Source: Agaricus subrufescens
Lineage: Eukaryota; Basidiomycota; Agaricomycetes; Agaricales; Agaricaceae
Assembly (NCBI GenBank): GCA_029945375.1
Contig: CM057060.1
Span: 1,984,001 to 2,048,000, forward strand
Length of the DNA: 64,000 bases
Reading direction: 5' to 3'
The notes under the pieces are model-generated. The model did not search any database and was not told the DNA's origin. It saw nothing but the letters and a program-made list of their open reading frames with translations. Positions 47,946 through 57,216 of the stretch are shown here, piece after piece (within the stretch, counting starts at the first letter, position 1; each line of letters begins with the position of its first letter). Both the position numbers and the translations under genes were made by a program.

Positions 47946-49057
47946 ACAGCATCGAGTTGGGCTCTAGAAGTGCCAGGAAAGTACCTCTCGTCAAAATCAG
48001 CCCTCTCCGAGATCACTGAACGTTTAGTGACTGGATTGTAGAACTTCCAGCCCTTGTAGCCTGCAGGATAGCCTATAAAGACACATTTTTCAAAGTGAGG
48101 CTCTAGAGAAGTCCTCTTATCTCGTTGTACATGGACATAGGCAGTACACCCCCATACTCGGAGGTGGGAGACATCAGGCTTTCGCTTATAGAAGGCCTGG
48201 AAGGGTGTAGTGCCAGAAAGCGACGCTGTAGGCAGCCTATTCCAGACATGGACCATAGAAGACACACATTCTCCCCAGAAAGAGGCAGGAAGTCGAGATT
48301 CTGAGAGCATAGCAGTGATTCTTTCACCCATAGTCCTATTAGCTCTTTCTGCAAGGCCATTCTGCTGAGGCCTGTTGCAAGTAGAGTGCCTCCTTTCGAT
48401 TCCAGACTGCTCCGTGAACGTTAGGAACGCTTTAGACATGTATTCACCGCCTTTATCGTCCTGTAGAGCCTGAATTTTGACTCCAAGTTGGTTCTCAGCC
48501 CAAGATTTGTAGACTTTGAACGCTTCAAAGGCTTCTGACTTGCTTTTAAGCAAGTGTACAGCCTGGAATTGTGTTGCGTTGTCTATAAACGTGATCCAGT
48601 ACTTGTGGCCTGAGTGGGAAGCGACTGGGAGCGGTCTGTGAAGGTCTGAATGCACCAGCTCGAGAGGGGATTGATTGTGATTGAGGGAGGGAGGAAATGG
48701 TAGTGAATGCATCTTGCCAGCAAGGCAGGGCTTGCGTATAGGGTCAGGGAGAGCATTAGAATCGAGTTTGAGGCCTGTAACAAGGTCTTTACTCAACATA
48801 GACTTCACATCAGCATAATTGTGATGAATGAAGTGACGATGCCACAGGGAGAGGTCAGCTGGCAGTGTAGAGACAGCAAAAGCAGCCTCAGAAGTGATTG
48901 TAGAGCCATCTAGCTCAGCAGAGTTGTTGGAGTGGATAGTGGCCATAAAAAGTGTTGTTCCCTTGCACTGGAAAGCGATAGAGCAAGCAGAAATGGTGAT
49001 ATTGAAGCCCTTGTGCTGAGCAAGGTATAAACAAGACAGCAGATTACTCCTGAGGTC
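47941..49057 (-). pseudogene. copia-2 polyprotein, piece 2 (integrase)
   Basis: Integrase of the copia polyprotein. The zinc-binding pre-integrase region has LWHRHFIHHNYADV (His pair) and PIRKPCLAGKMHSLPF. Copia-1 has CEPC at the same place, so here the first Cys of the Cys pair is lost (RKPC). The catalytic core shows VHSDLHRP (first Asp), TFIDNATQF, DDKGGEYMS (second Asp) and NGLAERANRTMGERITAM (Glu), followed by FIGYPAGYKGWKFYNP. The N-terminal edge is the target duplication of retroposon B (49058-49073). Confidence 0.92.
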
Positions 49058-49073
49058 AGGAACATGCAGTACC

Positions 49074-51329
49074 ATCCCTTCTTGAACTGCAACCACCACC
49101 TTCCTCTTTTGGAAGTCTCAGTGGAAGTGCTTGAGTAGGAATATACTGTGCTCTAATGATGGATACTTGCCCGGATTTCGATTCAGGAGATTGGTCTGAT
49201 GATGGAGAAGTGCCGAACGAGCTGCAGCGCGAGCTGCGAGAGTTGATTATGAGGGAGACGCCGCCTCCACCGGCAACTCCAAAGGCGAGCCATATCGAGA
49301 AGATGTGGTCCCATCTCAAGGCAAAGGGTAAGCAACCTGCTACTCCCGCCACCCCCACCCCTGGCCCGTCCCAAGCTGCGACAACTCCGTTGTTGTATGC
49401 ATCTGCGAGCCCGAAAACTCCAAAGATGTCTGGGTTCCCAGCATCTTCACCTCTTCCCACTCCCTTGGTCCCCACTCCTCCGAAGAGGGCCAAGAACTCT
49501 CTGGCCGACAGCCTTGGTGAAGCCGTATGCACAGCCAAGGTTAACGGATGCACAGAACGCTTGGATGCTTTGATGGACGAGCTCCTACGATCCCTGTGGC
49601 TTATTCTCAAGTCACCAAACCTCTCTCAGTGCGAGTTTTTTGGCATGGGAGGCTTTGCGGCCTTTGATGTCCAACTTGCGCAAGTTATTGCCAGTGCTGG
49701 ACTGCCCCCAGAGTCTCTGCCCCCCCCTCCCTCTGTCCCAGCTACGCCCCCTCCCCCATCGGCCACACCCACACCACGCCCTCGGTCTCCTATGGCTGAG
49801 GCCGAGGCTGACGCAGCCAAAATTACTAAGCGGCCCAAGGTAAGCCACCCGGGTCCCCTTCCTAAACCTGCCGGCTCTAGGAGTTGTGCCCCGGCTGCAC
49901 CCACAGCTGCTGCAGCACCTCCCAAGTCGAAGAAATTGGTGAAGTTTGCTGGCCTCCCCTCATCCCCAGCTGCACCGACCCCCGCCTCTGCCCCTGCCGT
50001 CTCTGTTCGCGCTCCAAAGCATAAGCAGAAGGGCAAACACACTGACCATGGACTCTCGCATTGCGGGGTCCGTATCATTCCACCGGCCGGAACTAACGTT
50101 CTAGCCTCTTCTATCACCCCTGCTATTATTAGCGAGGTGAACTCCCACCTTAAGGCCGACCTCAAGTCGACCTTTATTCTAGAACACGCCATGGACATCA
50201 AGGCTGGCATTTTCATTACCAGTAACCAAGTCCCATCTGCCCCCGAGGGGAATTGTGTGCTCAAGCACATCCGCCACCTCATCACCACTCCTGGGGTCAT
50301 CCCCATCCAATCTGCCCCCATAACGTCAACCTCTTACCTCAAAGTTATTGACGTGCCACTTATTCCATCTGAGTCATGCACTTGGATCCATGCACAACGC
50401 ACCGCCTTCCAGGCGGCTTTGCAAGAATCTCTGGTAGGCTGCACCCTATCCCCCCACATCATCCACGCAGTCCGATTCATGTGGACTTCACCAAAAGCGG
50501 ACTCATGCGTTGCATGGGTCGATATCTCCGACTCTGTCTCGGGCTGCGCGGCCCGCAACTTCATAGGTAAGACGATCGTCATTGGTGGTCACAACTGTCA
50601 GGTCCAGGGTGCTGCTCCCCGGCCCGGCTCTGCTCTGTGCACTCGGTGCCAGAGATGGGGCCACCACTCTAACGTGTGCCGGGCTAAAGGTGTCCGGTGC
50701 ACACACTGCGGCGGTCCGCATTTCTCTGATCGCCACGACTCCACTTGCGCCGCGTCCCGCGTCGACGCTGCCATCTGCCACTGCATCAATTGTTCCGCAT
50801 CCAAGAAGACCAAGACGACACACTCCAGCATGGACACTTTGTGTCCGTTTTGGGAACATCGGTTCAACTGCAATTGGCTCAAGCACCAGTTCCTGTCGAA
50901 CAAGTAGCGCTTTTCATCGGGCGTTTCGGAGTTCTGGCGCGATGCTGTTCCAACATTTTGATGCTTTACCATATCACCTTCTAAGTCATCGATAATCGTC
51001 TTGTATGTGTCTACCCCTGCCAATGCGGGGCTCCAGGGAAGGACTGGCCGGAGGTTGACTGTGATTGTTTGTCCCGGACTGATGGTTAGTTCCCCTGCTA
51101 TTTCGATTCTTATGTTTTGTTTTTCTTTTCTCCTCGAGCGCTTGACCTCGTCACGTGGATACGTTTCTTTTGCCCGCTTTGTAAGCATGACTCCCTGTAT
51201 TGGATTGGGCTCCTTCTGGATGCGTGTTATGGCATCCGTTTCCTAGTAGTATGCTTGGATTTGCAACCTTGTAGTAGCTACTTTGAATAAAGGCCAGCTG
51301 GCAGGCCCCGTTGATTATAAAAAAAAAAA
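49074..51329 (+). mobile_element. ORF1-only poly(A) retroposon, copy B (intact ORF)
   Basis: Plus-strand insertion in copia-2 between protease and integrase. A 16-bp target duplication, AGGAACATGCAGTACC, lies at 49058-49073 and 51330-51345. It has a 5' UTR of ~82 bp, one ORF (49156-50907), a ~410-bp 3' UTR and an A tail starting 51319. The tail is preceded by GTTATGGCATCC, TTGAATAAAGG and CCGTTGATTAT, which recur in the other copies. No endonuclease or reverse transcriptase frame exists. Confidence 0.93.
49156..50907 (+). CDS. Retroposon B ORF1: intact 583-residue zinc-knuckle protein
   Basis: Predicted RNA-binding ORF1 (gag-like) protein of a non-LTR-type element. In order: acidic N-terminus MMDTCPDFDSGDWSDDGE; a basic helix SHIEKMWSHLKAKGK at ~52-66; a Pro/Ala/Lys-rich linker to ~310 with basic patches; an ordered alpha/beta region ~315-460 (GVRIIPPAGTNVLASSITPA, TSTSYLKVIDVPLIPS), perhaps RRM-like; VAWVDISDSVSG; a CCHC knuckle CTRCQRWGHHSNVC at ~500; a second Cys/His cluster CTHCGGPHFSDRH; a third CHCINCSASKK; and the end CPFWEHRFNCNWLKHQF. 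I used the first of two ATGs. The ORF is fully open, unlike the copia around it. Function in retroposition is inferred from L1/Tad-type ORF1 proteins. Confidence 0.88.
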   Translation: MMDTCPDFDSGDWSDDGEVPNELQRELRELIMRETPPPPATPKASHIEKMWSHLKAKGKQPATPATPTPGPSQAATTPLLYASASPKTPKMSGFPASSPLPTPLVPTPPKRAKNSLADSLGEAVCTAKVNGCTERLDALMDELLRSLWLILKSPNLSQCEFFGMGGFAAFDVQLAQVIASAGLPPESLPPPPSVPATPPPPSATPTPRPRSPMAEAEADAAKITKRPKVSHPGPLPKPAGSRSCAPAAPTAAAAPPKSKKLVKFAGLPSSPAAPTPASAPAVSVRAPKHKQKGKHTDHGLSHCGVRIIPPAGTNVLASSITPAIISEVNSHLKADLKSTFILEHAMDIKAGIFITSNQVPSAPEGNCVLKHIRHLITTPGVIPIQSAPITSTSYLKVIDVPLIPSESCTWIHAQRTAFQAALQESLVGCTLSPHIIHAVRFMWTSPKADSCVAWVDISDSVSGCAARNFIGKTIVIGGHNCQVQGAAPRPGSALCTRCQRWGHHSNVCRAKGVRCTHCGGPHFSDRHDSTCAASRVDAAICHCINCSASKKTKTTHSSMDTLCPFWEHRFNCNWLKHQFLSNK

Positions 51330-51345
51330 AGGAACATGCAGTACC

Positions 51346-52496
51346 CTCGAAAACTCGACCACTCTAGCCTCCTTTCCATTAACAACTGGTTTAAACACCA
51401 CAGAACCTATCCCCGCAGAGTATACAACTGAATTATCAGCTAATCGGATGGGAATGCGATTGGGGGAGTAGTTCTTGAACCAGTGACAATGTGGGGTCAT
51501 ATGAGAAGTGGCCCCAGTGTCTGCAAGCCAATGGAAGTCAGCATCAAGCTGTAGAGGTGTAGAAAGCGAAGGGGAAGGGGAGGGATGTGAGGCACTTGCA
51601 TTTCCAGCAAATTCATGGACTCTCTGCGCTTTTTTGGGGCTAGAACTCGAAGAGGAGCTTGCTGCAGAGCCTGAGGCGTTGTTTGAAGCATCCTGAGCCT
51701 TGTTAGCCTTGTTTCCACGAGTTCTAGGCTTCTGAGCGTCCTCCTGGGCGCGTTTTCTCGCATCTTCGAATGCCCTACATGTCTCCACCTTGTGACCCAG
51801 CCTCCCACACAAAATGCAGCTCACTGACATGTTTTTGAAGCCAGAGTGAGCGGCTAGAGCCTGGGAGCTTCCCAAAGCGTCCCCAGCACGTTTTCGGCGT
51901 TGTATATCCTCTGTGACAAAGGCCTGATGAATGGTAGCCTTGTCCAGCTTGTCCATAAGCAAAAGAGACGAGGAGAAGGTGGAATAGCCGTCTGGGAGGG
52001 CTCTAATGAGGGCCATAGATGCCAGCTCATCATCTAGCATCTCCAGAGTGAAGGAAGTGGGTCTGAGCTCTTTAATTCGACGTTTGCAGCCTTCTACCCT
52101 GTTGATAAGTGATTGGAGAGACTCCTCCTCAAGTTTCCTGATGCTGAACAGCTCATCATAGGCATTAAAACACATTCCAGCCTTCTTCTGCCTGTGTACA
52201 GCCTCCAGAGCCTCCCACATCTTCACGGGGTCATCCTGGATGCCATTAAAGTGCACCCTCTGCTCCTCTTCAACCATCAAGAATAGCCAGCCAGCAGCCT
52301 TGTCACAACAAGCCTCAAAAGCATCCAGAGCGTCTGCTTCAGCCTGGGTAACAGTAGAGGACACAGTGGGGGACTTCTGCTTGCCAGAGATAATTCTCCA
52401 TAGCCCAGAAGCTTGCAGCCACACCTCCATCTCTCCAGACCACGTCGTATAGTTCTCCGCAGTGAGTTTCGCAAACATGGGTGATCCAGAAGCCAT
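51346..52496 (-). pseudogene. copia-2 polyprotein, piece 1 (gag and protease)
   Basis: The ATG at 52496 (MASGSPMFAKLTAENYTTW) starts a copia gag of the UBN2/retrotran-gag type: YTTWSGEMEVWLQASGLW, then FSIRKLEEESLQSLINRVEG and SMALIRALPDGYSTFSSSLL. A CCHC knuckle CILCGRLGHKVETC follows near residue 235, then a Ser-rich linker and the aspartic protease motif HWLADTGATSHMT with LADNSVVYSAGIGSV. The frame is open until retroposon B breaks it after EFSRVLHVP. The start lies ~110 bp inside the leader from the primer site, normal for copia elements. Confidence 0.93.
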
Positions 52497-52604
52497 TGGA
52501 GTTGATTTGAGAGCAGGGGAAGCGAAATAGATTTGAGGAAGTAGAGAAGGAGAGGAGAATGAATGAAGTTGTGAATGAAAAACTCGTTTTTCCAGTAGTT
52601 AGAA

Positions 52605-52620
52605 GCCAGGGCCCATAACC
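52605..52620 (-). other. copia-2 primer-binding site (half-tRNA type)
   Basis: Directly downstream of the 5' LTR end (CTGACA at 52621) the minus strand reads GGTTATGGGCCCTGGC. The first 12 bases equal the primer site of Drosophila copia, which is complementary to the anticodon-stem region of a cleaved initiator tRNA-Met rather than to a tRNA 3' end. The identity is from memory of the copia literature. Confidence 0.65.
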
Positions 52621-52863
52621 TGTCAGAAGTAGAACGTAGCGCGTGCGGAGACAGTTCTAACGATGGTAGTCACGAGTGAATCGGATAAGAATTGATTTAG
52701 CAATCCTGTGAACAAGTCTAAGAAGCTATCTATGAATATACAGAACTCTATACTCACCTGTGAACAAGTCTAAGAAGCTAAGGGCTTCTAGAGCATTCAC
52801 AGACAAGTTCAACATGTGCTTACTAATATATCACATGATCAGAAAGTCGTACCATCTCTAAGT

Positions 52864-52870
<7 letters not shown>
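52621..52870 (-). repeat. copia-2 5' LTR, inner part
   Basis: The LTR of copia-2, split by retroposon C. This part ends in CTGACA next to the primer site. It contains the motif TAGCTTCTTAGACTTG twice (around 52720 and 52765), matching a twice-repeated TAGCTTCTTATACTTG in the copia-1 LTR. The missing outer part lies at 56908-56945. Confidence 0.85.
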
Positions 52871-52903
<33 letters not shown>

Positions 52904-53609
52904 TTGTATCAATGGGATGTATTTCAACATCGACCTCATGCGTGGGGTGCCATGATGCGTACCCCCCCCTTTACGTACACCTGGGAGCTACCTACAAGTA
53001 CATAACTAATTTAAGGACGAACGCCAATAGAAATGGACTATGAATCAAAGAAAGGGTGGACACGCAAACGCCAAAGTCCATCGATAGACGAAGATAAAAT
53101 GAGCAGATAGCTAAAAATACACATACCCGTGGAGATTAAATCTTACGCACAGGGAACTGCCACTTGAGCCAATCCTTGTCGAAACGATGAGACCAGAAGG
53201 GACAAGCCTTCCGATCGGTTGCCGAATGGTTGCGCTTTTCCCGCTTGGAAGCAGTACAGTTCACGCAATGTCGCTTCTCGACCGAAGTTGGAGCAACCAT
53301 AGTAGAGTGGTTGACCTCGCGGTGAGGTCCCCCGCAAAGAGGACAGCGCACGCCTACACGATGGCACTGAGAATGATGATGACCCCACCTGTAGCACCAA
53401 GTGCACAGGACGGAGCCAGAATGGGGACGAGCGCCAGCGATCCTGCAGTTGACGCCGGATATGCGAATAAGTTGACCGATAAACCGTTTTGCAACGGTAC
53501 CAGCCAGTGAGTCTTTGATGTCGATCCAGGCGATGCATGAACTGGAGTGAGGGGACGTCCGCATAATGCGGATGTTGGTGATGATCTCGGCAAGGGAAGC
53601 CCCTACCAG

Positions 53610-54959
53610 TGAAGAGACTAGATTGGTGTGAATGTGGAAAATAAAATATAAAATATAAAATATAAAATTGGATGCGAATGCAACCCTTTTGAATTACACC
53701 GAGTCTCGAGTGCGGTTCGTGGGGAGAATAAATCAGAAAGAAAGTGAAAGTAAGTGTCTCGATTAAGTATTAAATGAAAATAGGGGTAGAATAGAAATGT
53801 GAAACAAGTCTCGACTGAATAGAAACCTCTTCCAGACCTATGCCGTTTCGATTAGAACCTTCACGACGAGTGGCTAAGCTCGCGACGACTGTCCTCAATA
53901 GAATGGGTTAGACACCTATCTAGGAGGGGTAGCGAGTCCGCCCTAGTGATGCCTCAACAAACTCAGAGAGCCTTGACCTGCCTTTGCGCTTCGAGACAGA
54001 CTGCAAGACAAGTCGAGCTAGCACCGAATGCTATCGCGATCCTATTAGACCAGTGAAGATACTCTCTCGAGCAGAACACAAGTCCTTCCGAGTTGAGAAA
54101 GAACTTTTTAAGAAATGCTTAGAACACTGCGAAGTTTAACCAAACTCAATTTCACTCGCACAGTGCTTGGGCAAAGATTCGATTCCGAACCTCGTCCTCG
54201 ACTGGCGACTATATACGATACACAATAAAAACTGAGACAAAATAAACAAATATGAAACAGATAACCAAGTCCGTATCCTCCACCAATCAACAGTCTCGAC
54301 TATTCAGTCTCCTTGACCGAACATTGCACTTGCCTAATCTTCCACTTCTCATTGGCTAATGAGCTTCTAACCCTAGACCCTAGTCTAGAAACTCCCGAGG
54401 CGCACCCCCCACTGATAATCCCGTCGATAAGGTGTCCTCGATTAGACTACACTTCTATCTCGCCTTTAGTTGCTTCGAGATTATCACTATTACCGCCTGA
54501 TCCAGAGTCTCGACCGACAACTCCAACAGTCTCGCTTCAGGTTAATTCAGTCTCGACATGTGTAAGTCGTCTACTTCCTAGCCCTTTCCTTATTAGGCAG
54601 GTAGTAGTTATAGATTCAGTTTAGCATAAGGTCCGCTGAAGGAACCGCGTTCCGCTAAGTCCTCGAGCCATCCCATAGCCAACCTCGATGATAATTTCCA
54701 GCAAAGTCTCCCTAGACTCAGTCTCAAGACTTCCATTTTAAGTCCTCAAACACGATTATATTTCCCCTAGCAGTACGGTTTTCCTGCTAGGAATTGCGGA
54801 TGCAATCTCGACCGTCCCCTAGGTCAACCTCTCTTCACACATGTCCTCGACTGAGCTTATCTCTAACTGGGTGACCGATTGTTCATTCTCGAACTTAATA
54901 CGTACACCTAGCCGCATTAAACGTGAATTTTCACGCGTAAAACGGCTGGGGCCGTAACA
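53610..54959 (-). repeat. Dispersed 1.38-kb repeat, copy 5 (youngest, CpG-rich)
   Basis: 1,350 bp, minus orientation, inside ORF1 of retroposon C between SSP and VGASLAEI. It keeps CpG where the other four copies have TG or CA (for example CGAGTCTCGAG and GTCGAGGACGAGG). It lacks ~35 bp near 54278 present in the others, removing the start of the 62-codon open frame. The flanks in element orientation are ACCAG before and CTGGT after. Confidence 0.92.
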
Positions 54960-55769
54960 CTGGTGAAGAAGAGACAGCATCATGGATAACACTGCCGGTC
55001 GGAATAACCCAATCCTTGGACTTAGGATCAGTGATCAGAATGTCCACTATCTTTAGATAAGATGTGGAGTGAGGGGGGATGGTGGTTATGGGGGAACCAG
55101 GTGGAGCATCGAAGTCCCTTCATACATGTTTCAGCACGAAGTCACATTCAGATTGAGTGGGGACATGGGTAGTGTGGAGATAAACGCCGCTCCCATAATC
55201 CTCAGCAGACGTGATCACAAGGTCTGTGACCTTGAGATCGGATACAATCTTGTTGTTGTAAGCGGCTATCCGCTTGTTGTGGAATCGAGTGCCAGAAAGG
55301 GTCATTTTGTCACTCGGCTTGATAATGATACCACGGCGAGAAGGGCCATGGATAGTGTGTTTGCCCTGACGCTAGTGGCGCTTGGGCTTTGGAGCAGAAA
55401 CCGAAACAGTGGGAGCCTCCGAAGGAGGCAGCCGCTTAGAAAGATGAGGCGGTGCACTGTCGGCTTTCGCAGGAGTAGGGGTGGGAGGAGCAGTGCGCAT
55501 CCTCTTGACTTGTGGCTTGGGAACCGGCCTAGGGCCGGTTCCTGAAGTGCCGGGGGGTAAAGGAGCAAACACCGGACCAGATCGCGGCAAGCTATCGAGC
55601 AAGTCCTTGACGGTAAACCCGTCATGGACTTCTAGAGCGAGGGTGGCAGGATCACATAGCATGACCTGCAAAGAAGTGAGAATCATGCCAATGAAGCGAG
55701 GGGCATCGGCATGAGAAGCGTTAAGCTCAGAGGTATACATCTCCAGAGCTGCAAAGAACGCATCTGTTT

Positions 55770-56364
55770 AAGTGCCTTTACCTTCGAACCACTGGAGCAA
55801 TCGCGCATATTAGAGTCAAGCTGGCCGGCCTACCAAGAGGAGGTGTACTGCAAGCGAGACGAAGATAACAAGGAGAGGCGCAAACGCAAGCTGCCTATCC
55901 TTGACATAGGTCCTATTTTCTGGCACGAGACCAAAGATTCCATTTACCAAAACTGCTTTGAGGCTGACGAATGGGCCGGCTTCAATTTCGAAAAAATGAC
56001 ACTTGGTTCGCTGGAGGTGACGGGAGAAGTCGTGATTGCTGAACGCGTCAAGTTCCTTTTAAATTGTAAGATAGTTTCATTGTTTTACTTTTTCCTTGGA
56101 GTTTCTTTTTATCTTTCTTGCGCTCTCTCTGCATGTACTGGTATCGAAATTTCCCCTCGTGATTGGTTCACTTTTTTCTTTTCTCATATGGCGATGACTA
56201 TTCCGCCGGATACTGTGACTGCCCTTTTGTTGTTTGTTTCTCTTTGTAATCCCCGTGGGGGGGAGAGGTAGAGTACAGGTGATGTAAAGTACAGGGTACG
56301 CGTCATGGCACCCTTAAGGTCCATTTTGAAATAAATGCCATTGATAAAAAAGAAAAAAAAAAAA
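55770..56364 (+). mobile_element. 5'-truncated poly(A) retroposon, copy E
   Basis: A 595-bp plus-strand insert in ORF1 of retroposon C. The target duplication AACGCATCTGTTT lies at 55757-55769 and 56365-56377. It ends with an A tail preceded by GCGTCATGGCACCC, TTGAAATAAAT and GCCATTGATAAAA, the same 3' signature as A-D. The coding part (55771 to about 56065) reads SAFTFEPLEQSRILESSWPA, YQEEVYCKRDEDNKERRKRK, LPILDIGPIFWHETKDSIYQ and so on. This is unlike ORF1 and has no recognised domain. It is the 3' end of another, longer member of the family, or a captured transcript. Confidence 0.82.
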
Positions 56365-56907
56365 AACGCATCTGTTTGGGATGCGGTGGGAGGGGTGAGG
56401 GAGCGTTCGGGAGCTTGTGGCTCAGGCGCAGGAACAGGGATACAAGCAGGTGATTCACTCATGAGCATGGCGGAAGGAGTGGGAGATGGCTGTTCAGGCC
56501 GCTTGCCTAAAAGCTGCTGCAGGAGGAGCCCTGAAGCAGGAGGGGGGGTTTGGAGAGCTGACGTGATTTCAGCAGGGGGAAGGAGGGTTCCAGGTTGAGA
56601 GGCCGAGGACCCAGATGCTTGAGCAGGAGTGTGGCCAACATACTTGCTGGCAGGGTTCATAATTGAGCCTACAAAGAAAGCGGGCTTGAGAGAGGCACAA
56701 GGCAGGCCTAGGGCATCCCAGTCCGAGTCATCATCAATACGTGATTCCACCATGGGCGTGCCCTCAGGCGGAGGTTGCTGAGACTGTTTACGGGCAAGAT
56801 TGCCCTTGCGCTTAGGAGGCATTGAGATGTATTCCCTACTAGTGCAACTAAACCACAGAGGCTTCCAAAAGAGGAAGGTAGTGGTAAGAGGTCAAGGAAG
56901 GAATCGG

Positions 56908-56945
56908 TCTAAGTCCATATACAAGACTGTTGGGGCACTCTAACA
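56908..56945 (-). repeat. copia-2 5' LTR, outer end
   Basis: The first bases of the LTR, TGTTAGAGTGCCCCAAC in element orientation, followed by the target copy TATATGGACTTAGA shared with 52857-52870. Removing retroposon C and one duplication gives an LTR of about 274 bp with TG...CA ends. Confidence 0.8.
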
Positions 56946-56969
56946 CAAGACTGCTGGGGCAGTCTAACA
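56922..56969. repeat. 24-bp tandem duplication of the LTR start
   Basis: CAAGACTGYTGGGGCASTCTAACA occurs twice head-to-tail (56922-56945 and 56946-56969), with two differences. It repeats the outer end of the copia LTR and marks the junction to an oppositely oriented gag fragment. Confidence 0.75.
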
Positions 56970-57216
56970 CTTTAATGGCATCCAGGACGACCCCGTGAAG
57001 ATGTGGGAGGCTCTGGAGGCTGTACACAGGCAGAAGAAGGCTGGAATGCAATTTAATGCTTATGATGAGCTGTTCAGCATCTGAAAACTCAAGGAGGAGT
57101 CTCTCCAATCGCTTATCAACAGGGTAGAAGGCTGCAAACGTCGAATTAAAGAGCTCAGACCCACTTCCTTCACTCTGGAGATGCTAGATGATGAGCTGGC
57201 ATCTATGGCCCTCATT
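56970..57216 (+). pseudogene. Copia gag fragment in opposite orientation
   Basis: The plus strand encodes FNGIQDDPVKMWEALEAVHR, KKAGMQFNAYDELFSI-stop, then EESLQSLINRVEGCKRRIKE and TLEMLDDELASMAL, nearly identical to residues ~105-185 of the copia-2 gag but on the opposite strand. It is cut on the right by the 3' LTR of copia-1 at 57217. It is a remnant of another copia copy or an inverted rearrangement. Confidence 0.85.

Larger units (their letters stand above)
53136..56822 (-). pseudogene. Retroposon C ORF1, divergent and doubly interrupted
   Basis: Starts MPPKRKGNLARKQSQQPPPE (56822) and ends CPFWSHRFDKDWLKWQFPVR. Middle segments are LNASHADAPRFIGMILTSLQ (55740 downwards) and TSYLKIVDILITDPKSKDW; the knuckle is CTWCYRWGHHHSQC with a second CPLCGGPHREVNH. 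It is more divergent in its N-terminal third than A, B and D, so it represents a separate subfamily. Besides the two insertions it has stops after PKPKRH (near 55375) and after FVLKHV (near 55120). Confidence 0.85.
52871..56907 (-). mobile_element. ORF1-only poly(A) retroposon, copy C, carrying two later insertions
   Basis: Minus-strand retroposon inserted in the copia-2 5' LTR. Target duplication TCTAAGTCCATATA is at 52857-52870 and 56908-56921. The A tract (T run at 52896-52905) is preceded on the plus strand by a (TA)n run of ~25 bp. The 3' UTR has ATCATGGCACCCC and CATTGATACAAAA, variants of the family tail. ORF1 is interrupted by retroposon E (55770-56364) and dispersed repeat copy 5 (53610-54959). 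Confidence 0.88.
44236..56945 (-). mobile_element. Ty1/copia element copia-2, nested and 3'-truncated
   Basis: Reassembling the pieces gives, on the minus strand, a 5' LTR (56945-56908 and 52870-52621), primer site, gag-protease, integrase and reverse transcriptase, then truncation at 44236. Three ORF1-only retroposons (A, B, C), a tRNA-like insert, retroposon E and repeat copy 5 account for about two thirds of this span. It is a dead element acting as an insertion sink. Confidence 0.85.

Noticed and set aside
49156..50907. ORF1 of copies B and D as an LTR-retrotransposon gag or a domesticated host gene
   Set aside because: Poly(A) tails and 14-16 bp target duplications, with no LTRs, show that they are non-LTR insertions, and there are multiple copies with the same layout.
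52866..52905. (TA)n plus T run as a promoter TATA region
   Set aside because: It lies exactly between the target duplication and the poly(A) tail of retroposon C, so it is the tail junction of an insertion.
23542..54290. 62-codon open frame with a hydrophobic LFHICLFCLSFLLCIIYS stretch found in the dispersed repeat copies (for example 23542-23730, 34928-35116, 38795-38983)
   Set aside because: In the youngest copy (near 54108-54290) it is deleted at the start and frameshifted. It also runs in a region of shared DNA identity, so conservation reflects recent copying rather than coding selection.
18315..54959. Dispersed repeat as a Helitron
   Set aside because: The ends are not TC...CTRR with a 3' hairpin, and insertions are not between A and T in a consistent way.
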